A stretch of 64,000 bases of DNA from Galeopsis tetrahit (GCA_963675135.1 OY776123.1:89811596-89875595), one strand, 5' to 3'. Counted from the stretch's first letter, positions 10,558 through 23,901 are shown. Translations and numbers: made by a program. The notes: a model not told the origin generated them from the sequence alone.

Positions 10558-13500
10558 TAATATACGATGAACCGGGACAAATTGCTTAAAATCGCAGTGA
10601 GCTAGAAAGCGTGTTTTACAGAAATTAATTGGTGGAAAAGGGTTACGTGATTCAAAACCTTTTTTTTTTTTTTTTAAAGTCTTTCCATTGGGATATTGCG
10701 TGATTCATTTAAATATACGACTAAATAAAGTCTTTAATGATTTTATTTTTAGGTAAACTTACACATTCAAAAAAAATAAAACGATACGAAAAAGATCCTA
10801 CGTACAACTCTAAAATTGACAAGAAATGGTTGATAGAGTTGTTAAATTTTATAATAAGAAAAAATTGAATAGGGTGCATATTGAAATAATTTAGAAATAT
10901 AGAATTAAAATTGAGTAGCAAATGTATATAATTGAATAATGAATTACATTAAATTGAATAGTAAAAATTATTATCATCCCTTTTTCATATAGAAAGTTTA
11001 TAAGAGACGTTACAACGCTAAAATATTTGTCCCGTTATTATTTGAACATTTTTTTTTATTGGGATGTTTCAAAATAATTATTTGTACACTCTTAATATGA
11101 AAATACCTCATAAAATTAATAACCTCACAACTTCATTTTATTTTTAAAATTGTCACTCTTTTTTTTTTTCATACATTTTATTTTATATCTAATCAAATCA
11201 CTTAAAATACCCTCCTTTATTTTACATCATCAATCACTAAATTCTTTTTTTTTTTTTTTAAACGTTGTCATTCAAACTATGCAAGTTATCCCTGGAGGGT
11301 GAGAGTATTTTTATGGTGTCCGATTTTTAGAAAACTCTAATAACGTGTGTGTGAAGACAAAACAATAATTCTAGTAAAACTTGTCTAAATATGTTGGGAT
11401 AGTCGTCGACCCTGCTGCACCCACCACTAATAACCACTAAGAATTAATACAATGGATCCACAATTTTTTCACATGGGTCACAAAACAAATATTATAAAAT
11501 AATTCAAGAGAATATTAGAAATGAGAACACATTTATAATTTTTCTAATACTAATTAGTATAGTTTATATTTAAAAATAATAATATTAAAACCCACAATAA
11601 TGCATATTGATTAAATTTCGATATATATTTTTTTTCATTTTTCAATCATAAAATTATAAGTATGACGCTTCATGATCAGTTCAGTGATCACTTTGGGTGG
11701 AGAAGCCTAACTAACTAAGTCATGTCTCTTGCTTTTTGACTAATCTTTGATTAATTAGGGTTTTAATTTAAATTAAATTAGTGTTTTTGCTTTCTAAGTT
11801 ACAACTACTCTCTTTATACCTAAATTCATTTGATTTTTTGTTCACGCTTTATTACAAGTATCTAGAATGAATTGACTAAATTAACACACAACATATTTTG
11901 AATATTTCCAGGAAATTGAACCGTGTAAGAATCTATATATATATCTCGTTTTCTAAAGAAAATGGTCAAATTGTGTAAAAAAAACTAGGTATCATGAAGG
12001 ACCTTAAAAAGTTCACCTATTGGATGTCTTAATCGCATATATAATAAAAATAAATTAACTTTAATTTGTTCCTGCCTAATTATCTTTAATTCCTTATAAA
12101 ATGACCTAAGGAGAATCTAATCTCTAAGGAAATTTTTGGTAGATACAATAAAGTTCTTGGAATTCTTAGGTCAATCCAAATCTCATATATATAATAATAT
12201 TGAATGAATGTATTTTTTTCAACCACAATTCCAATTGAATTACGCGTGGACAGGCAAAGCGTTCTTTTTACGAAAAAGTGAAATGTGTTTTCTTAATACT
12301 TGACTATTTGAGATATGATTGATTTTTTTGGATATATATAGGTGTGATTATAAAGAAATGTGAATTTTTAGATTCAATGTATTCAAATTAAGACTTAAAA
12401 TTAATCGTTCCAATTCCGAAAAGATATTATGGAAAAAATTCAGACACCAAAGTTAAGAGTTTGTTTGTTCCCACTACTTATTAATATAATGTTTAAGCAA
12501 CGGAACCTAGAGTTGAGACGTGAGTTTATTGAGGATCCTGGAAATCTAAAATTAATATTATTATAATTTGATTTGATATTGAGGATATTTATAACCTTTA
12601 TTATTTAATTTGGTCTTCAATTTACTCTTAATTTATAATTAGCTAGTTGTATATTGAAGACACTAAAAATAATAATAAATAATTAAACGAATATATATGG
12701 TAAACCAAACGTACCACATGATATGCATCCAAATTTGCAAGCAAGACTACTAAATAATTATTGATATAATTGCTGTATTTCACAATAATTAAATTCTCCA
12801 ATACTACCTAATAAACGATTCTCGTAATCTTACCAACTCGATCAGCCAATCAAACAACCTGTGTAACTCCTCCAGGAGTCTTATGTTTTTTTTTTTTCTC
12901 TTTACTATATTTAAAATGCAAGCCTCCTTCCTTTTATTCCTTCTTTAAAAATAAATTTGTTTACAAATTAAAAAACCTAAGAACGAGAGCTATTCAAAAT
13001 AATCATTATGTTGTCGTAGTATTGAAAGCAATGATTTGTAATGCAAGTCTCTTCTTGGCCGCGTCAACTCCATTAATTAAGAGAATAAAATTGTATCTTT
13101 ACTAGAGCCCACACACTTGACACCAAAATATCAATTTCACGATAAAAAAAAATAAAATAATAATAATAATAACAAACCAAAACTCTCAAAACATGATAGA
13201 ATCAAAGAATCTCAATTAAAGGAGAGAAAGTTAAAGGCTCTCAATAGAAGGAGAAATTCTGCACGAAGGAAATTAAATCAGACTTTGGATGGATATAGAC
13301 AGAGTTGCCGCCAATGGGCGCGTGTTGCCCCTTTGGACGAAACCCTAGACCTACTTTTAGACTGAAAATTATAAAGTAGCTAGGTTACTTCCTTTTATTC
13401 CAATTCTCTCCTCTGAGCTAGCTACCAATGGAAATAAAATCAACTAAATTAATGAATTAATAGGTTCAAAGTCATGTGAGTAAATTAAATTGTAACCACA

Positions 13501-15249
13501 TCTGATTTTTCTTGATCAAAGAAAATCGTTCACTCTTAAAACTAATTAGGCTAAATTGGGATGGGTAGTGAGAAAGTGTATCTAATTAAGAAAAGGTGTA
13601 GGAATTAAGATCAAAATATGAGTGGTAGTGTGCACATGTAAATACATGTGCAAATTAACATGGACATATGAATTAATGAATAAATTGCCGTTGAACATGC
13701 CACACATGGCTCCCATTGACCCATACCATTAGTACTCTAATTAACTTAATGATGTTCATGATTATGAATAAAATGGTTATTTGTAAGTAAAATCGATTGA
13801 TAATTGAGTAATTAAAGTGAGGATAAATAAACATTTTTATAAAAGAATTGAACATACTAGCTTTTAGAAAACGAACATATAAGACAAGTGAGCAAAATTT
13901 TAGTCCGGCGGCAAGAGGTAGTTTTGTTTTGGAAGGAATACTCTCCATATATATGTTAGTTAGTACGTCCCATCATTAACTAATTAAACCATGAGTGAAT
14001 TATCAGCTCACGCAATTAATTAATGACCCAACTGCCACAGAATTACAATTACAATATCCCTCACCAAATTAATGATTAGCTATCACATGTGGGATCGATC
14101 ACATATAAGGGTAAATCTAACGGCTAACCATGTGCTAATAACTAACAACTTCATCATATCAGTAATATAAGAAAATTAACTTTTAATGACAGAAAGTTTA
14201 CAATTTTCTGATACTATTAAAGACTTTTAGTTAAAAAAACAATACTCGTATATGATGAGAGAATTTTGACACGGAAAGTCAATTTTCTTATAGTGCATAT
14301 CTTTACTAGTAAACGCTAACATCCTAATATCACATAACACTAGGAAAATACTTACTTAATTGCACTTATATTATCGATCTAGTTATGAATATATATATAT
14401 ATATATATATATTACAATTTTTTCGTTAAAAGAAGTGTCGTCAATGCAATGTTACGCGATTTTGCCTAAGTTTTTTTGGTGTTGGAAAAAAAAAACTATA
14501 GGACTATATATATAAAGTTATTTCTAGAAAAATAGTTGGTATACGCGTTTTTTCTTCTATATGCGTCTAATAACATCATATAGCACTAAAATCAATCAGT
14601 CTGATTAATTAACATTCCCATTTTTAGTATGATTATAATTGTATATATATAGTGTTAAATAAAAAAATGATTTGTAAAATAATAATACAATTAAAGTGGT
14701 GGATATTTTCGAGTTCGTGCATTCCATGTGCCAAGTGCTGCCGATCCCAATAACCAACTTATTCGGCTAATGCAGATTTAAATACACACTTTACTCAATC
14801 CATGATTAGTAGTGGTTGATCACTTTATTTTTTATCTTAATAATCACAACAATTCTCATGTTAATTATAATGAATTGATTTAGAGTTCATTTGATGCCAA
14901 TAATTGGAACCCTAAACTGTGTATTTAATTGCAAAAATAAACTAATTAATTTAATTAAGAGAGAGTTATTTTGTAATTATGAGTAGGCAGTTGGTGTAAT
15001 TGATGTTGTCGGGTTTGACAATAATTTGCATATCGGGCCAATAATAAATTAGTCTCATCAAGTCAAGTGGATTCAATCAATAATCTTCCTTTCCACGATA
15101 AAATGCGGCAGATATTTATATAAATAGTCACATCGATCATGTCATGTTGGTACTACTATACACTATTCAACCTAGCAACTTGCACATTCCAATTTTGTAG
15201 GATTTGAACCATATAATGTATTAGTAGAGCCAACTTGTGAGCTATAGCT
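8691..15249. other. 6.6-kb AT-rich intergenic region, no gene seen
   Basis: Only short spurious ORFs, dinucleotide runs (about 10521-10552 and 14387-14412), homopolymers and a TAA/TTA-rich run near 9403-9420 are visible. I found no TNP, reverse transcriptase or cellular protein motif on either strand. Confidence 0.5.
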
Positions 15250-15490
15250 ATTCATGTTCAACTCGAAAGAATATTGAAAATAACTCGAATTTATTCGAGT
15301 CGAGTCGACTTTCGAGCTACTCTACTTGAAAGGCTGGTGAACTTAATCGTGCTTGGACAATATGTATTTACTGTTTTGTCATTAATTATATGATTTATAC
15401 ATTTATATACAGGCAAGTTCAACTCGAGTCGAGAGTTTCGAGCTTCGAATATAGTAATCGGGCTGAATTTCAAGTTCAACACTACTCGGA
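15250..15490. repeat. CTCGAG/CGAGTCGAGT-rich degenerate repeat
   Basis: Many AACTCGA, TCGAGTCGAGTCGA and TTCGAGC motifs occur in both orientations, concentrated near the two ends (15258-15330 and 15418-15485). This composition is common in ends of plant non-autonomous DNA transposons, and the short element at 56507-56616 uses similar motifs. No clean terminal repeat or target duplication was found. Confidence 0.4.
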
Positions 15491-16305
15491 TCGATATGGC
15501 TCATTTAGACTTCTAGGTGTGTGAGTCTAATGCTCTAATATTATAAATTTTATTTATTTCATCTAAAAGTTTGAACTTGTGAATGTATTAATTCGAATAA
15601 CATAAGTACAATGTGAATGGAATATATGTGTTTTTTTTTAAGTCCATATATATCTAATCCATCCAATGAGATGTTTCCATGGAAACTAGAGGATTAACTG
15701 AAAAAACTGCCGACGGAGGAAGCAATAACCCTCATTTTCTTTATGTAATTAACTATTTTATTTTATTAATGTGTGTGTGGGGGCAATGGACCTTATCTGA
15801 TTGATTTTAATTTGTTTATACTAATTTTTGCGTTCTCTTACGTAATCAGTGAGCACAGAAGAAGCATTTTCGTTTCCATTATAATGGGAAATGAATTATG
15901 GGGGGAAGTCAGCTCTACTTTATTAAATTAAATTAAAATTGGATGGAATTTGAATGTCATCACTAAAGAAAAAATAAATTAAAGAAAAAGGCAAAAGTCA
16001 CTTTCATATTAGACATTTTTCCGACACGGTGGATGCAAATAATTAACAATTATATATCCCACTATATATATCTTGGTTTTAATTAATTTCAAAATGGAAA
16101 ATTGTAAATTATTCGATTTCTTTCATTCTTTGTTTTTTTGCCCTTGAAAACACAACACCAACAAATTTCATCAGACTTAATAGGACCACCATGTGCGACA
16201 AGATAATTTTTTTACTGTTTTTTGCAATTTTGATAACTACCATACACTGATTTGGTAACCAGAAGTGATCGATAATGTTGAGATCAATTTGCATGTCGAC
16301 CGAAT

Positions 16306-16404
16306 GAAGTGGTATAGCTCAAGTGGGTAGAGTATTACTATCTAAGCAATGAGATTTTTGGTTCGATTCAGGGAAAGAGAGTGAGAATATTTTTAAAAAA
16401 ATGT
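16306..16404 (+). mobile_element. tRNA-derived SINE, about 99 bp
   Basis: An A-box (TAGCTCAAGTGG, 16315-16326) and a B-box (GGTTCGATTC, 16360-16369) lie about 45 bp apart, as in an RNA polymerase III promoter, and a short A-rich tail follows. The flanks carry an imperfect 13-bp duplication (ATGTCGACCGAAT at 16293-16305 and ATATCGACCAAAT at 16405-16417). It resembles the SINE copies at 62.1 and 63.1 kb. Confidence 0.7.
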
Positions 16405-18160
16405 ATATCGACCAAATCTCTATTACACAAGTCCACCAGTCTAACTTAAGCGTGAAACGTTACTCATACAAGTTATTAGAATTTTGAAATCCTCAAAATT
16501 CGTGTTGAGTTAATTTGACTCCATAAGAGAGGCGGCAGCGTGAGTGGATCCGGGAGCGTTGCGGCGGCGTATTTCCACTCTACGAGGGTCACGGCAGCGA
16601 CTTTCCAGTGGGTGAGCGTGGAGACTGAAATATTAGAAATCAATAATAGACGGTCAATGCGGTTTTAAAACCGAATTCAAAAATTAAAATATAATTTCGA
16701 AGTAGAGACTGCATTTTCGGTCTTTACACGGTCTGCGACACTAATATTATAGATGGGAGTAAAAACAGTCTCAAAATTTTAAAAAAATATTCAAAACGAT
16801 CTCAAATCAAACATAGACGGTTTTGATTTTTGGCGGTCTCAAACATCCTGACTCTAATTCAAATGTTTTTTTTTTAGTAAAAATACAACCAATCACTAAA
16901 ATAAATTGGTTTTTAATTAATGATAAAACCATGACATTATATATACATTCTCTAGATAGAAATCTAAATTTTAATTAATTTTGTTATTAAAAACTTTATG
17001 ATTTTTGTTATTGAATGTGAACTTTGTAGTAGTAAATTCATTATCAATTTGATTATTATTACTGTGGGTGTGTACATTTGTCGTTTTATGCCAGTTGGAT
17101 CAAGAATTGAAGTTGACATTAATATGCAATATGTTTTCATTTTTATTTTTATTTTTAACATATATACTAACATGAAAATGATACGAGTTTGTATTTAAAT
17201 ACAGACGTCCTCATCAATTGTGGTCACATGGTGGTGGTCTTGTGATCAAACTAACTTAGTTGATTTTGATAGAAGTTTAACAAGATTGTATTGTAGCCAA
17301 TATTAGCTATATATGTTGCACCATACACAACTTTAAATTATATATACATGATCAACTATAAACTATTTTATATACTTCCCTCTAGATTTTTTTTAAAAGA
17401 CGGTTCAAAATTCAAAGCTAGACTGGTTCGATGTATTTTGACACGTCTCGTTTTCTCATCATTTTCAACACCTATCAATTTTTTTTTATTATGATTTAAT
17501 ATGTATTATATTATAATAATATTATCTTAAAACTTATCAGTATATATTTATGCATTATGGAAAAAGACCTATTTGAAAATTATATATTCATTGTCATCAT
17601 TTGAAACAACCTTATACTTGTGATATGACTTTACTTTGATATTTAAATTACATTTCTTTTTAAAATATGATTAAATTAAGTTACACAAGTGATATAATAA
17701 TGGATTTGAAATTAGAACTCCTATGAATTTGTGTAAATTAAATCAATCTTCCACAATCAAGTTAAAATTAATCATCAGACTTCATAACAATATTGTATAA
17801 TAACAGTTATATGTGAAACGATTTCATATATGAGATGAAGTCTCACCTTTGTATTTAATTCATGTTTACAATTGAAACATAATTGAATATGAACTCTATT
17901 AACTCATGAATAATACTACATCCGTCCTTTCGAAAGTTATCAATTTAAATGTTCCATAGAAAGTTGTACATATATCTCTCTCTCTATATTTTCTCTTTCA
18001 TTCCTCACTCTACATACTTACATTTTTTCTTTCTATATTTTCTCTTTCATTCATCACTCTACATACTTACATTTTTTCTTTCCTATCTCTTTCTACCTTT
18101 TATTTTACATATCTCTCATCTAGCTACCTCAACAACCCACTACATATTTAATACAGTGTT
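16405..18160. other. No gene seen; unexplained GTCTC/GACGG motifs at 16530-16860
   Basis: From about 16530 to 16860 a GC-richer patch repeats AGACGG, ACGGTC and GTCTCAAA motifs, possibly a decayed transposon end. The rest is AT-rich. A CT-rich stretch at about 17970-18125 gives a low-complexity ORF that I do not accept as a gene. Confidence 0.4.
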
Positions 18161-18378
18161 CCCTCCATCCACCAAAAGTGTGTTCATTCACAAAAAATAT
18201 GCTTATTTTATTTAAATAGTTCACTTTTGAATATTTTTTCTACTTTACTAACTAGATTGAGTATCTACCAAATATATTTTTTACTCATTATCCTAAATAT
18301 ATTATTTATAATTAAAATATTTTTTTAAAAAAAATATGTATAAAAAAAGGTAAGCACACTTTTAGTGAAAATAGAGAG
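18161..18378. mobile_element. Stowaway-like MITE, about 218 bp
   Basis: The left end CCCTCCATCCACCAAAAGTG and the right end read on the minus strand (CTCTCTATTTTCACTAAAAG) are inverted repeats. TA follows at 18379-18380. Non-coding. Confidence 0.7.
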
Positions 18379-19375
18379 TAATATATTTCTTACTACCTAT
18401 ATCAAAATCAAGTTTGAGTAATTAACTGATCGAGTTTTTATTCGTCTAGCAAAAGTATATTCATTTTTTAACTATGTTTACATCAGTTAATTACTCAAAC
18501 TTTGATTCAAAATAGTCTTAAAAAAAGATGGAAGTTCTTGATTTATGGAAATGAAATAAGAAATGCAAAGAAGGCTTGATCAGAGTGTTGCTGATTACTA
18601 GGTAGGCTAGTAACAAGGATCATGTGTGTGTAGTAGAGTGCTGCTGCGCGTGAAGCCAACACCGTTTTTAAGCTGAAAACGAAATACCACGTGGATTCCC
18701 GCATTGACCACATTGACTCTTGCTCACCTTATACTAGTATTAATTTAATTTCTTTTTGTCTTGCAACTTTAATTTGTCATATATATCTTTTATAATATAT
18801 GTAATTTTTTTAATTTTAATGTTGATTTAGAACCTTTTCTTTTCTTTTTTATTTATAAACTCAGAACGAATTATCTTTCATTATTTGTCATACAAGACCA
18901 TTGAGTTTTAATGAGAGTCATTATAGTTTCTCTAACTAAAAGTTTTTAGTGCAGTCATTAATTCTTAAATTATTATCACTAAAAGTCAGTTTTCTTATAT
19001 TAATAGTTGACGCTCTTCCTAATGAAAGAAACTTTGATGTTATTAAAGTTGCAGGCTTGTACCACTATCTTCGCGTCACCCTTCACAATAGCCTCACCGA
19101 AATTCAAACTCCATAGCTTCTCCATCATTATTAATAGTATTAAGGTAATACTAATAAAGTATGATGATGTGTTGGGAGCCATTAGCTCTAGCTAATTCAA
19201 ATTGTGATTGGTTCTTGATCTAAAACATCCTCCAATTAAGTGTCATAATACTAACATGGATCATAATGTCACATGTCATCCAAAATATATATTTATTTAT
19301 TTATTTTTTGACGGAAATATATATTTATTTTGCAATTTGCATTGTCGACCCCCAAAGTGCCTACCGGCAAATCCA
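18379..19375. other. NCED upstream region, no gene
   Basis: Apart from the G-box/W-box cluster, this AT-rich stretch shows no gene. Short complementary ORFs near 19000-19195 on both strands have no recognisable features. It is probably part of the NCED regulatory region. Confidence 0.5.
18687..18718. promoter_or_regulatory. Distal G-box plus two W-boxes upstream of NCED
   Basis: CCACGTGG (18687-18694) is a perfect G-box/ABRE palindrome. TTGACC (18704-18709) and TTGACT (18713-18718) are W-box cores bound by WRKY factors in known plant promoters. The cluster lies about 0.9 kb upstream of the NCED start codon. Function is inferred from motif identity and position only. Confidence 0.45.
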
Positions 19376-19397
19376 CCACGTGGGTTCTTTACGTGTC
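19376..19397 (+). promoter_or_regulatory. Paired ABRE-type elements in NCED promoter
   Basis: CCACGTGG (19376-19383) and ACGTGTC (19391-19397) are two ACGT-core elements 7 bp apart, about 45 bp upstream of the TATA box. Paired ABREs are the classic arrangement for response to abscisic acid, so feedback by the gene's own pathway is plausible. This is inferred from motifs alone. Confidence 0.55.
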
Positions 19398-19433
19398 TAC
19401 GCTGGAACAATACTAATTCAACTAATTTCTCTC

Positions 19434-19441
19434 TATTTATA
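19434..19441 (+). promoter_or_regulatory. Likely TATA box of NCED
   Basis: TATTTATA lies about 145 bp upstream of the start codon and is followed by a CT-rich stretch (about 19450-19515) typical of a plant 5' leader. Confidence 0.5.
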
Positions 19442-19585
19442 CCCCATTTTCACTCCCTTCCTCCCTCAAACCTCACTCACTCTTCACTCTCTCTCTAATC
19501 TCCTCTTCTTTCTACCAAGAAAAAGACATATCTTTGTTAACCTCTTGTAACATTTTTCAATTCCACATACACAAAAAAAAAACAA

Positions 19586-21322
19586 ATGGGTTCTTGTACG
19601 TTACAAACAAATTCTAGTACATGGTTTGGAGCAAAACTTTGTCACCCAAATCACACCTTCTTCAATTCTAGTGTTTCAATGAAAAGGCCTTGTAGTAGTA
19701 AAAGAGCTAATAAAATCCACTCTGCTCTTCTCACTTTCCCTTCACCCACTCTTCCCAAACCCGATTTACTACCGCCGGAGTGGAATTTCCTACAGCGCGC
19801 CGCCGCCAAAACCCTCGACGCGGTGGAGAGCGCGTTGGTCTCACGCGAGCGCCAGCACACCCTCCCCAAAACCTCCGACCCCACCGTCCAAATTGCCGGC
19901 AATTTCGCGCCGGTGCCGGAGCAGCCCGTACGGCATAACCTCCACGTCACCGGTACCATACCGGAATGCGTGTCCGGAGTTTATGTCAGAAACGGCGCGA
20001 ATCCTCTCCACGAGCCGGTAGCCGGTCACCACCTCTTCGACGGCGACGGCATGATCCACGCCGTCACGCTCAACGCCGGAAACTCCGCCAGCTACGCCTG
20101 CCGGTTCACCGAGACGGAAAGGCTGCTCCAAGAACGCGATTTGGGTCGACCCGTTTTTCCAAAAGCTATTGGGGAGCTCCACGGGCATTCGGGTATAGCC
20201 CGACTCCTGCTTTTCTACGCACGTGGCGTGTGTGGATTGGTGGATCACAGCCGTGGCACCGGCGTGGCCAACGCTGGATTAGTGTACTTCAATCAGAGGC
20301 TTTTAGCCATGTCGGAAGATGATCTCCCGTACGAAGTGAAGATCACCCCGACGGGTGATCTTCAGACCGTCGGGAGATACGATTTTGATGAGCAATTGGG
20401 TAGTACCATGATTGCTCATCCTAAAATTGACCCCGTGTCAAAGGAAATGTTTAGTTTGTGCTACGATGTTGTTAAGAAGCCGTATCTAAAGTATTTCAAA
20501 TTCTCGTCCGATGGGGTCAAGTCTGCTGATTTCGAGATAACTCTCGACGTGCCTACAATGATGCACGATTTCGCCATCACGGAGAATTTCGTGGTCATTC
20601 CGGATCAACAAGTTGTGTTCAAGCTTCAAGAAATGGCGAAAGGCGGCTCCCCAATGATATATGACAAAAATAAGAAATCAAGATTTGGAATTTTGTCTAA
20701 GGAGAATCCACAACTTATTCAATGGGTGCAGTGCCCCGATACCTTTTGCTTTCACTTGTGGAATGCTTGGGAAGAGCCGGAGACGGACGAAATCGTCGTG
20801 ATCGGATCATGCATGACCCCGCCCGACTCGATTTTCAACGAGTCGGACGAGAATTTGCAGAGCATTTTATCCGAAATCCGCCTCAATTTGAAAACCGGCG
20901 AGTCGACGAAGCGGGCCATAATTCAATCCGAACAAATCAATTTGGAAGCCGGGATGGTGAACCGGAACAAGCTAGGCCGGAAAACTAGGTACGCGTATCT
21001 CGCGATTGCGGAGCCGTGGCCTAAAGTTTCCGGCTTCGCTAAAGTCGACCTCTCGACGGGAGAGGTCGACAAGTTCGTCTACGGAGACGGGAAATACGGG
21101 GGCGAGCCGTTTTTCGTCCCGAGGGACCCGAATTCGGAGAGGGAAGACGATGGGTACATTCTTGTTTTCGTGCACGATGAGAAGGCGTGGAAATCAGAGT
21201 TGCAGATTGTGAACGCGATGACAATGGAGATTGAAGCTTGTGTAAAGCTTCCATCAAGAGTGCCTTATGGATTTCATGGGACATTCATAAGCTCAGAAGA
21301 CTTGGAAAATCAATGTGTATAA
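19586..21322 (+). CDS. NCED: 9-cis-epoxycarotenoid dioxygenase (NCED), plastidial
   Basis: Intact single-exon gene of 578 residues. NCEDs cleave 9-cis-violaxanthin or 9'-cis-neoxanthin at the 11,12 bond to give xanthoxin, the rate-limiting step of abscisic acid synthesis in plastids. The four iron-binding histidines are present at H278 (MIAHPK), H327 (MMHDFA), H390 (FCFHLW) and H564 (GFHGTF). Also seen are ELHGHSGIARL, the NESDENLQSILSEIRLNLKTG motif split around residue 430, and EPWPKVSGFAKVDL. Residues 1 to about 50 are Ser/Asn/Lys-rich and fit a transit peptide. Residues 65-90 form the amphipathic helix (PEWNFLQRAAAKTLDAVE) thought to attach NCEDs to the thylakoid. Lack of introns is normal for NCEDs. 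The start is the first ATG of the frame, in context ACAAATGGG. The sequence fits NCED rather than CCD1, CCD4, CCD7 or CCD8; which NCED paralogue it is cannot be fixed here. Confidence 0.96.
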   Translation: MGSCTLQTNSSTWFGAKLCHPNHTFFNSSVSMKRPCSSKRANKIHSALLTFPSPTLPKPDLLPPEWNFLQRAAAKTLDAVESALVSRERQHTLPKTSDPTVQIAGNFAPVPEQPVRHNLHVTGTIPECVSGVYVRNGANPLHEPVAGHHLFDGDGMIHAVTLNAGNSASYACRFTETERLLQERDLGRPVFPKAIGELHGHSGIARLLLFYARGVCGLVDHSRGTGVANAGLVYFNQRLLAMSEDDLPYEVKITPTGDLQTVGRYDFDEQLGSTMIAHPKIDPVSKEMFSLCYDVVKKPYLKYFKFSSDGVKSADFEITLDVPTMMHDFAITENFVVIPDQQVVFKLQEMAKGGSPMIYDKNKKSRFGILSKENPQLIQWVQCPDTFCFHLWNAWEEPETDEIVVIGSCMTPPDSIFNESDENLQSILSEIRLNLKTGESTKRAIIQSEQINLEAGMVNRNKLGRKTRYAYLAIAEPWPKVSGFAKVDLSTGEVDKFVYGDGKYGGEPFFVPRDPNSEREDDGYILVFVHDEKAWKSELQIVNAMTMEIEACVKLPSRVPYGFHGTFISSEDLENQCV

Positions 21323-21475
21323 GTAAAAAAAAAATAGGTAAATTAACAGAGGAGGTGTATGCCTGAGGGACTGTTAGATTTAGAACATTGTCCCCGGACC
21401 CAACTCTACTTTGGAAGTTTTGTTAGTTTTAATATATTAATTTTTGTCTTTAATTACTCTGTAATTTTTAGTGTA

Positions 21476-21481
21476 AATAAA
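21476..21481 (+). terminator. Likely NCED polyadenylation signal
   Basis: An AATAAA hexamer about 155 bp after the NCED stop is followed by T- and GT-rich sequence. It is the first canonical signal downstream. Confidence 0.5.
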
Positions 21482-23901
21482 GCTCAGCTGGTTTCTGTTT
21501 CATTTTGTCTTTTTTTAAAACAGAATTTCACTCTTGTAGAGTTCAATTTCGTTCTCTTTTTTTATTTATTTTTTCTAGCAATGAATGTAGTTTATATATT
21601 GACAAAAGAGTAGTAACAATTTGTGTATTGTTTGGGAATTGAGAGGTCAATAGTGTGGGATGTCCGGATGTGGACACAAACCTCATTCACTTTTCTGCAA
21701 AATGGTCCGATTTTTTTTTTTTTTTTTTTGTCTACATCTCCATCTTCAGGGGATTCCCCAATTTTCCTTTTATTTTATATTTAATTGTTTTTTCATCACA
21801 ACAAGAGAATTAAGGCCAAAAAAATGGAGTATAAAATTACCGCGCTTTTCAAGTATTTAATTAAGAGACAAATCAATTGGAAGATTGAGACAAGAATAAA
21901 GATTTTATACGCAAGATGGATGATTTTTTTCTTAAATAATTATACCATGTGTGTACATAATTGTGTAATATATTAATTAATATAAATATAGTAAAAATAC
22001 AATTAGAATATTAAATTGGGAGTTGAAATTGATAATATATATATATATATATATTTTTTTTTTTTACTTTTACTTTCTTGAAAGATGGTGTCTCGTGAGA
22101 CGGTTAAAATTCGTAAGTAATTAAAGTGATTTTTTTTTACGGGCTAATAGATAAATGAGTAATGAAGTAAAAATATGTAAAAGAACAAAGTTATTTTAAC
22201 ATATTATTGTATTTAGGGGCACCCCAAGCAAGCTTATATATAATAAAAAAAACTTTTGGATCATGCATTATTAAATTAATTTATTTCGATTTACGAATTT
22301 GAAGTTTATCTTGTTTAAGTGTCCAATCTAAAAGAAAATATAAATTTTTTTCAATTTTCATTTAGGATATATCATGAATTATATGAAGGTATAAAACAAA
22401 TTAACAAACACAAGCTCTTGATTGTGGATTTTGGCTTTTGTGCCTTTATATAATTCTCTCTCATCAATGGAAAAAAGGTGTCATGAGAAACTCAAAACTT
22501 TGACATAACGTGTTTAAATTTTGACACCTCCTCCTGCTCATTTTTTGTCAAAATAGAGTATTTTATTAAGCACTACTCCTTTGTCAATTTACTACCAGTG
22601 TGCTGTCTTATTATGGTTAGGGGTGAGGATTGATCGGTTTGGTTTTCTAATCGAATAAAAAACATATTGAAACGAAGTTTATTAGGAGTATATTGTAACG
22701 TCTCATATTAATTTGAACGTTCTAAAAAAAATTGTTATAACCTTTACTTACAAAATTGTTATTTATAAAAAATTCGATAAAGATGTTTGTCTAAATTTCT
22801 CAATGAATTTTGTCTTTTATTTCTTGATATTTTTAATAAAAAATTTCATTAATATTACAATTTTGTATTTTATGGATATCCAGATTTTGAAACAAAACTA
22901 GCTCTCAAAACTCTACTAATTAAACATTTTTCTTAAAATGTATGCACTTTTAAGGGTATAAATTAAGGACGGGGAGTATTTGTTAACTTCTTGAGGAGAC
23001 TGTCGAGCTTACGAGCTCGGCTCTAGGAGGGTGTTTGTTAGGTATATGTAAGCACACGGTGTGAGCGAGCTCCCATACCGAGTCTAGCACTCGGCTCGTC
23101 GCTGATTCGATTTGGTAACTTGATGGTTCGATCGGCCGTGTCTTACAACGACCACCACCTACACCAAAATTAAAAAATTTTGTCTAATGAATTTTATAAG
23201 ATGTAACATCAAGTAACTAAAACAGATCACCTAATAGTGATACTCTTCTAATATTTTAATAAGATTGTCTCAAAATTGTAAGAAGGAGATGTAATATTAT
23301 GGTGAAAATTGAGATAATTATATCACTCTTGATATTTAGTAAGAAAATCCAAAGATTAATGTTGACTACAAACAAATGACTCATTCATTAGAGTACTACA
23401 AACTGCATTGAGGTTTGTATTTTTCAATAATAAACTGTTTTGGGGTAATTACACAAAATTCAATAATAATTTATGTAATTATTAATTAATAAAACTACGA
23501 GATATTATTTTAAAATATAGTATCTAGTGTGTTTCGAATTTCGCGCACAAATTCTGGTCCACGTGATTAATGTAAGCTTAATTGTATTGCCTCAATTAGT
23601 CCACGTTTGAGTTACTATATACCTAGTACTACCATAGAAAATAGAATAAATTAATAATTTTTTTATTAAAAAAATGAAAATAATAAGGAGATATTAAAGT
23701 TTAACTCTAACTCCAATTCACTTCATGCATATGAATGACAACGAGACCGATATGTAACTGATTTGTTCAGCTTCAGAATTCGTCCCGTCGAAAAATTCAT
23801 ATTATACTTAAAAAAAAAAAAAAAAAGTAGCATGTCACATTTTACACGTATGAACGTGGTCCATAAAAGGGCAGTTTCGGCTAAAAAAATTCCCATGGTG
23901 A
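21482..23901. other. No gene seen downstream of NCED
   Basis: AT-rich sequence with a (TA)n run at about 22027-22052. A GC-richer patch at about 22980-23165 with several GAGCTC/GCTCGG motifs looks like decayed repeat DNA but has no identifiable ends. I saw no ORF or RNA gene with supporting features. Confidence 0.5.

Noticed and set aside
16306..16404. Possible tRNA gene
   Set aside because: A- and B-boxes are present but no cloverleaf closes and flanking duplications mark a SINE. The same holds for 62059-62179.
17949..18215. 88-codon ORF rich in Phe, Leu, Ser and Tyr
   Set aside because: Low-complexity CT-rich sequence that runs into a Stowaway-like MITE; no family signature.
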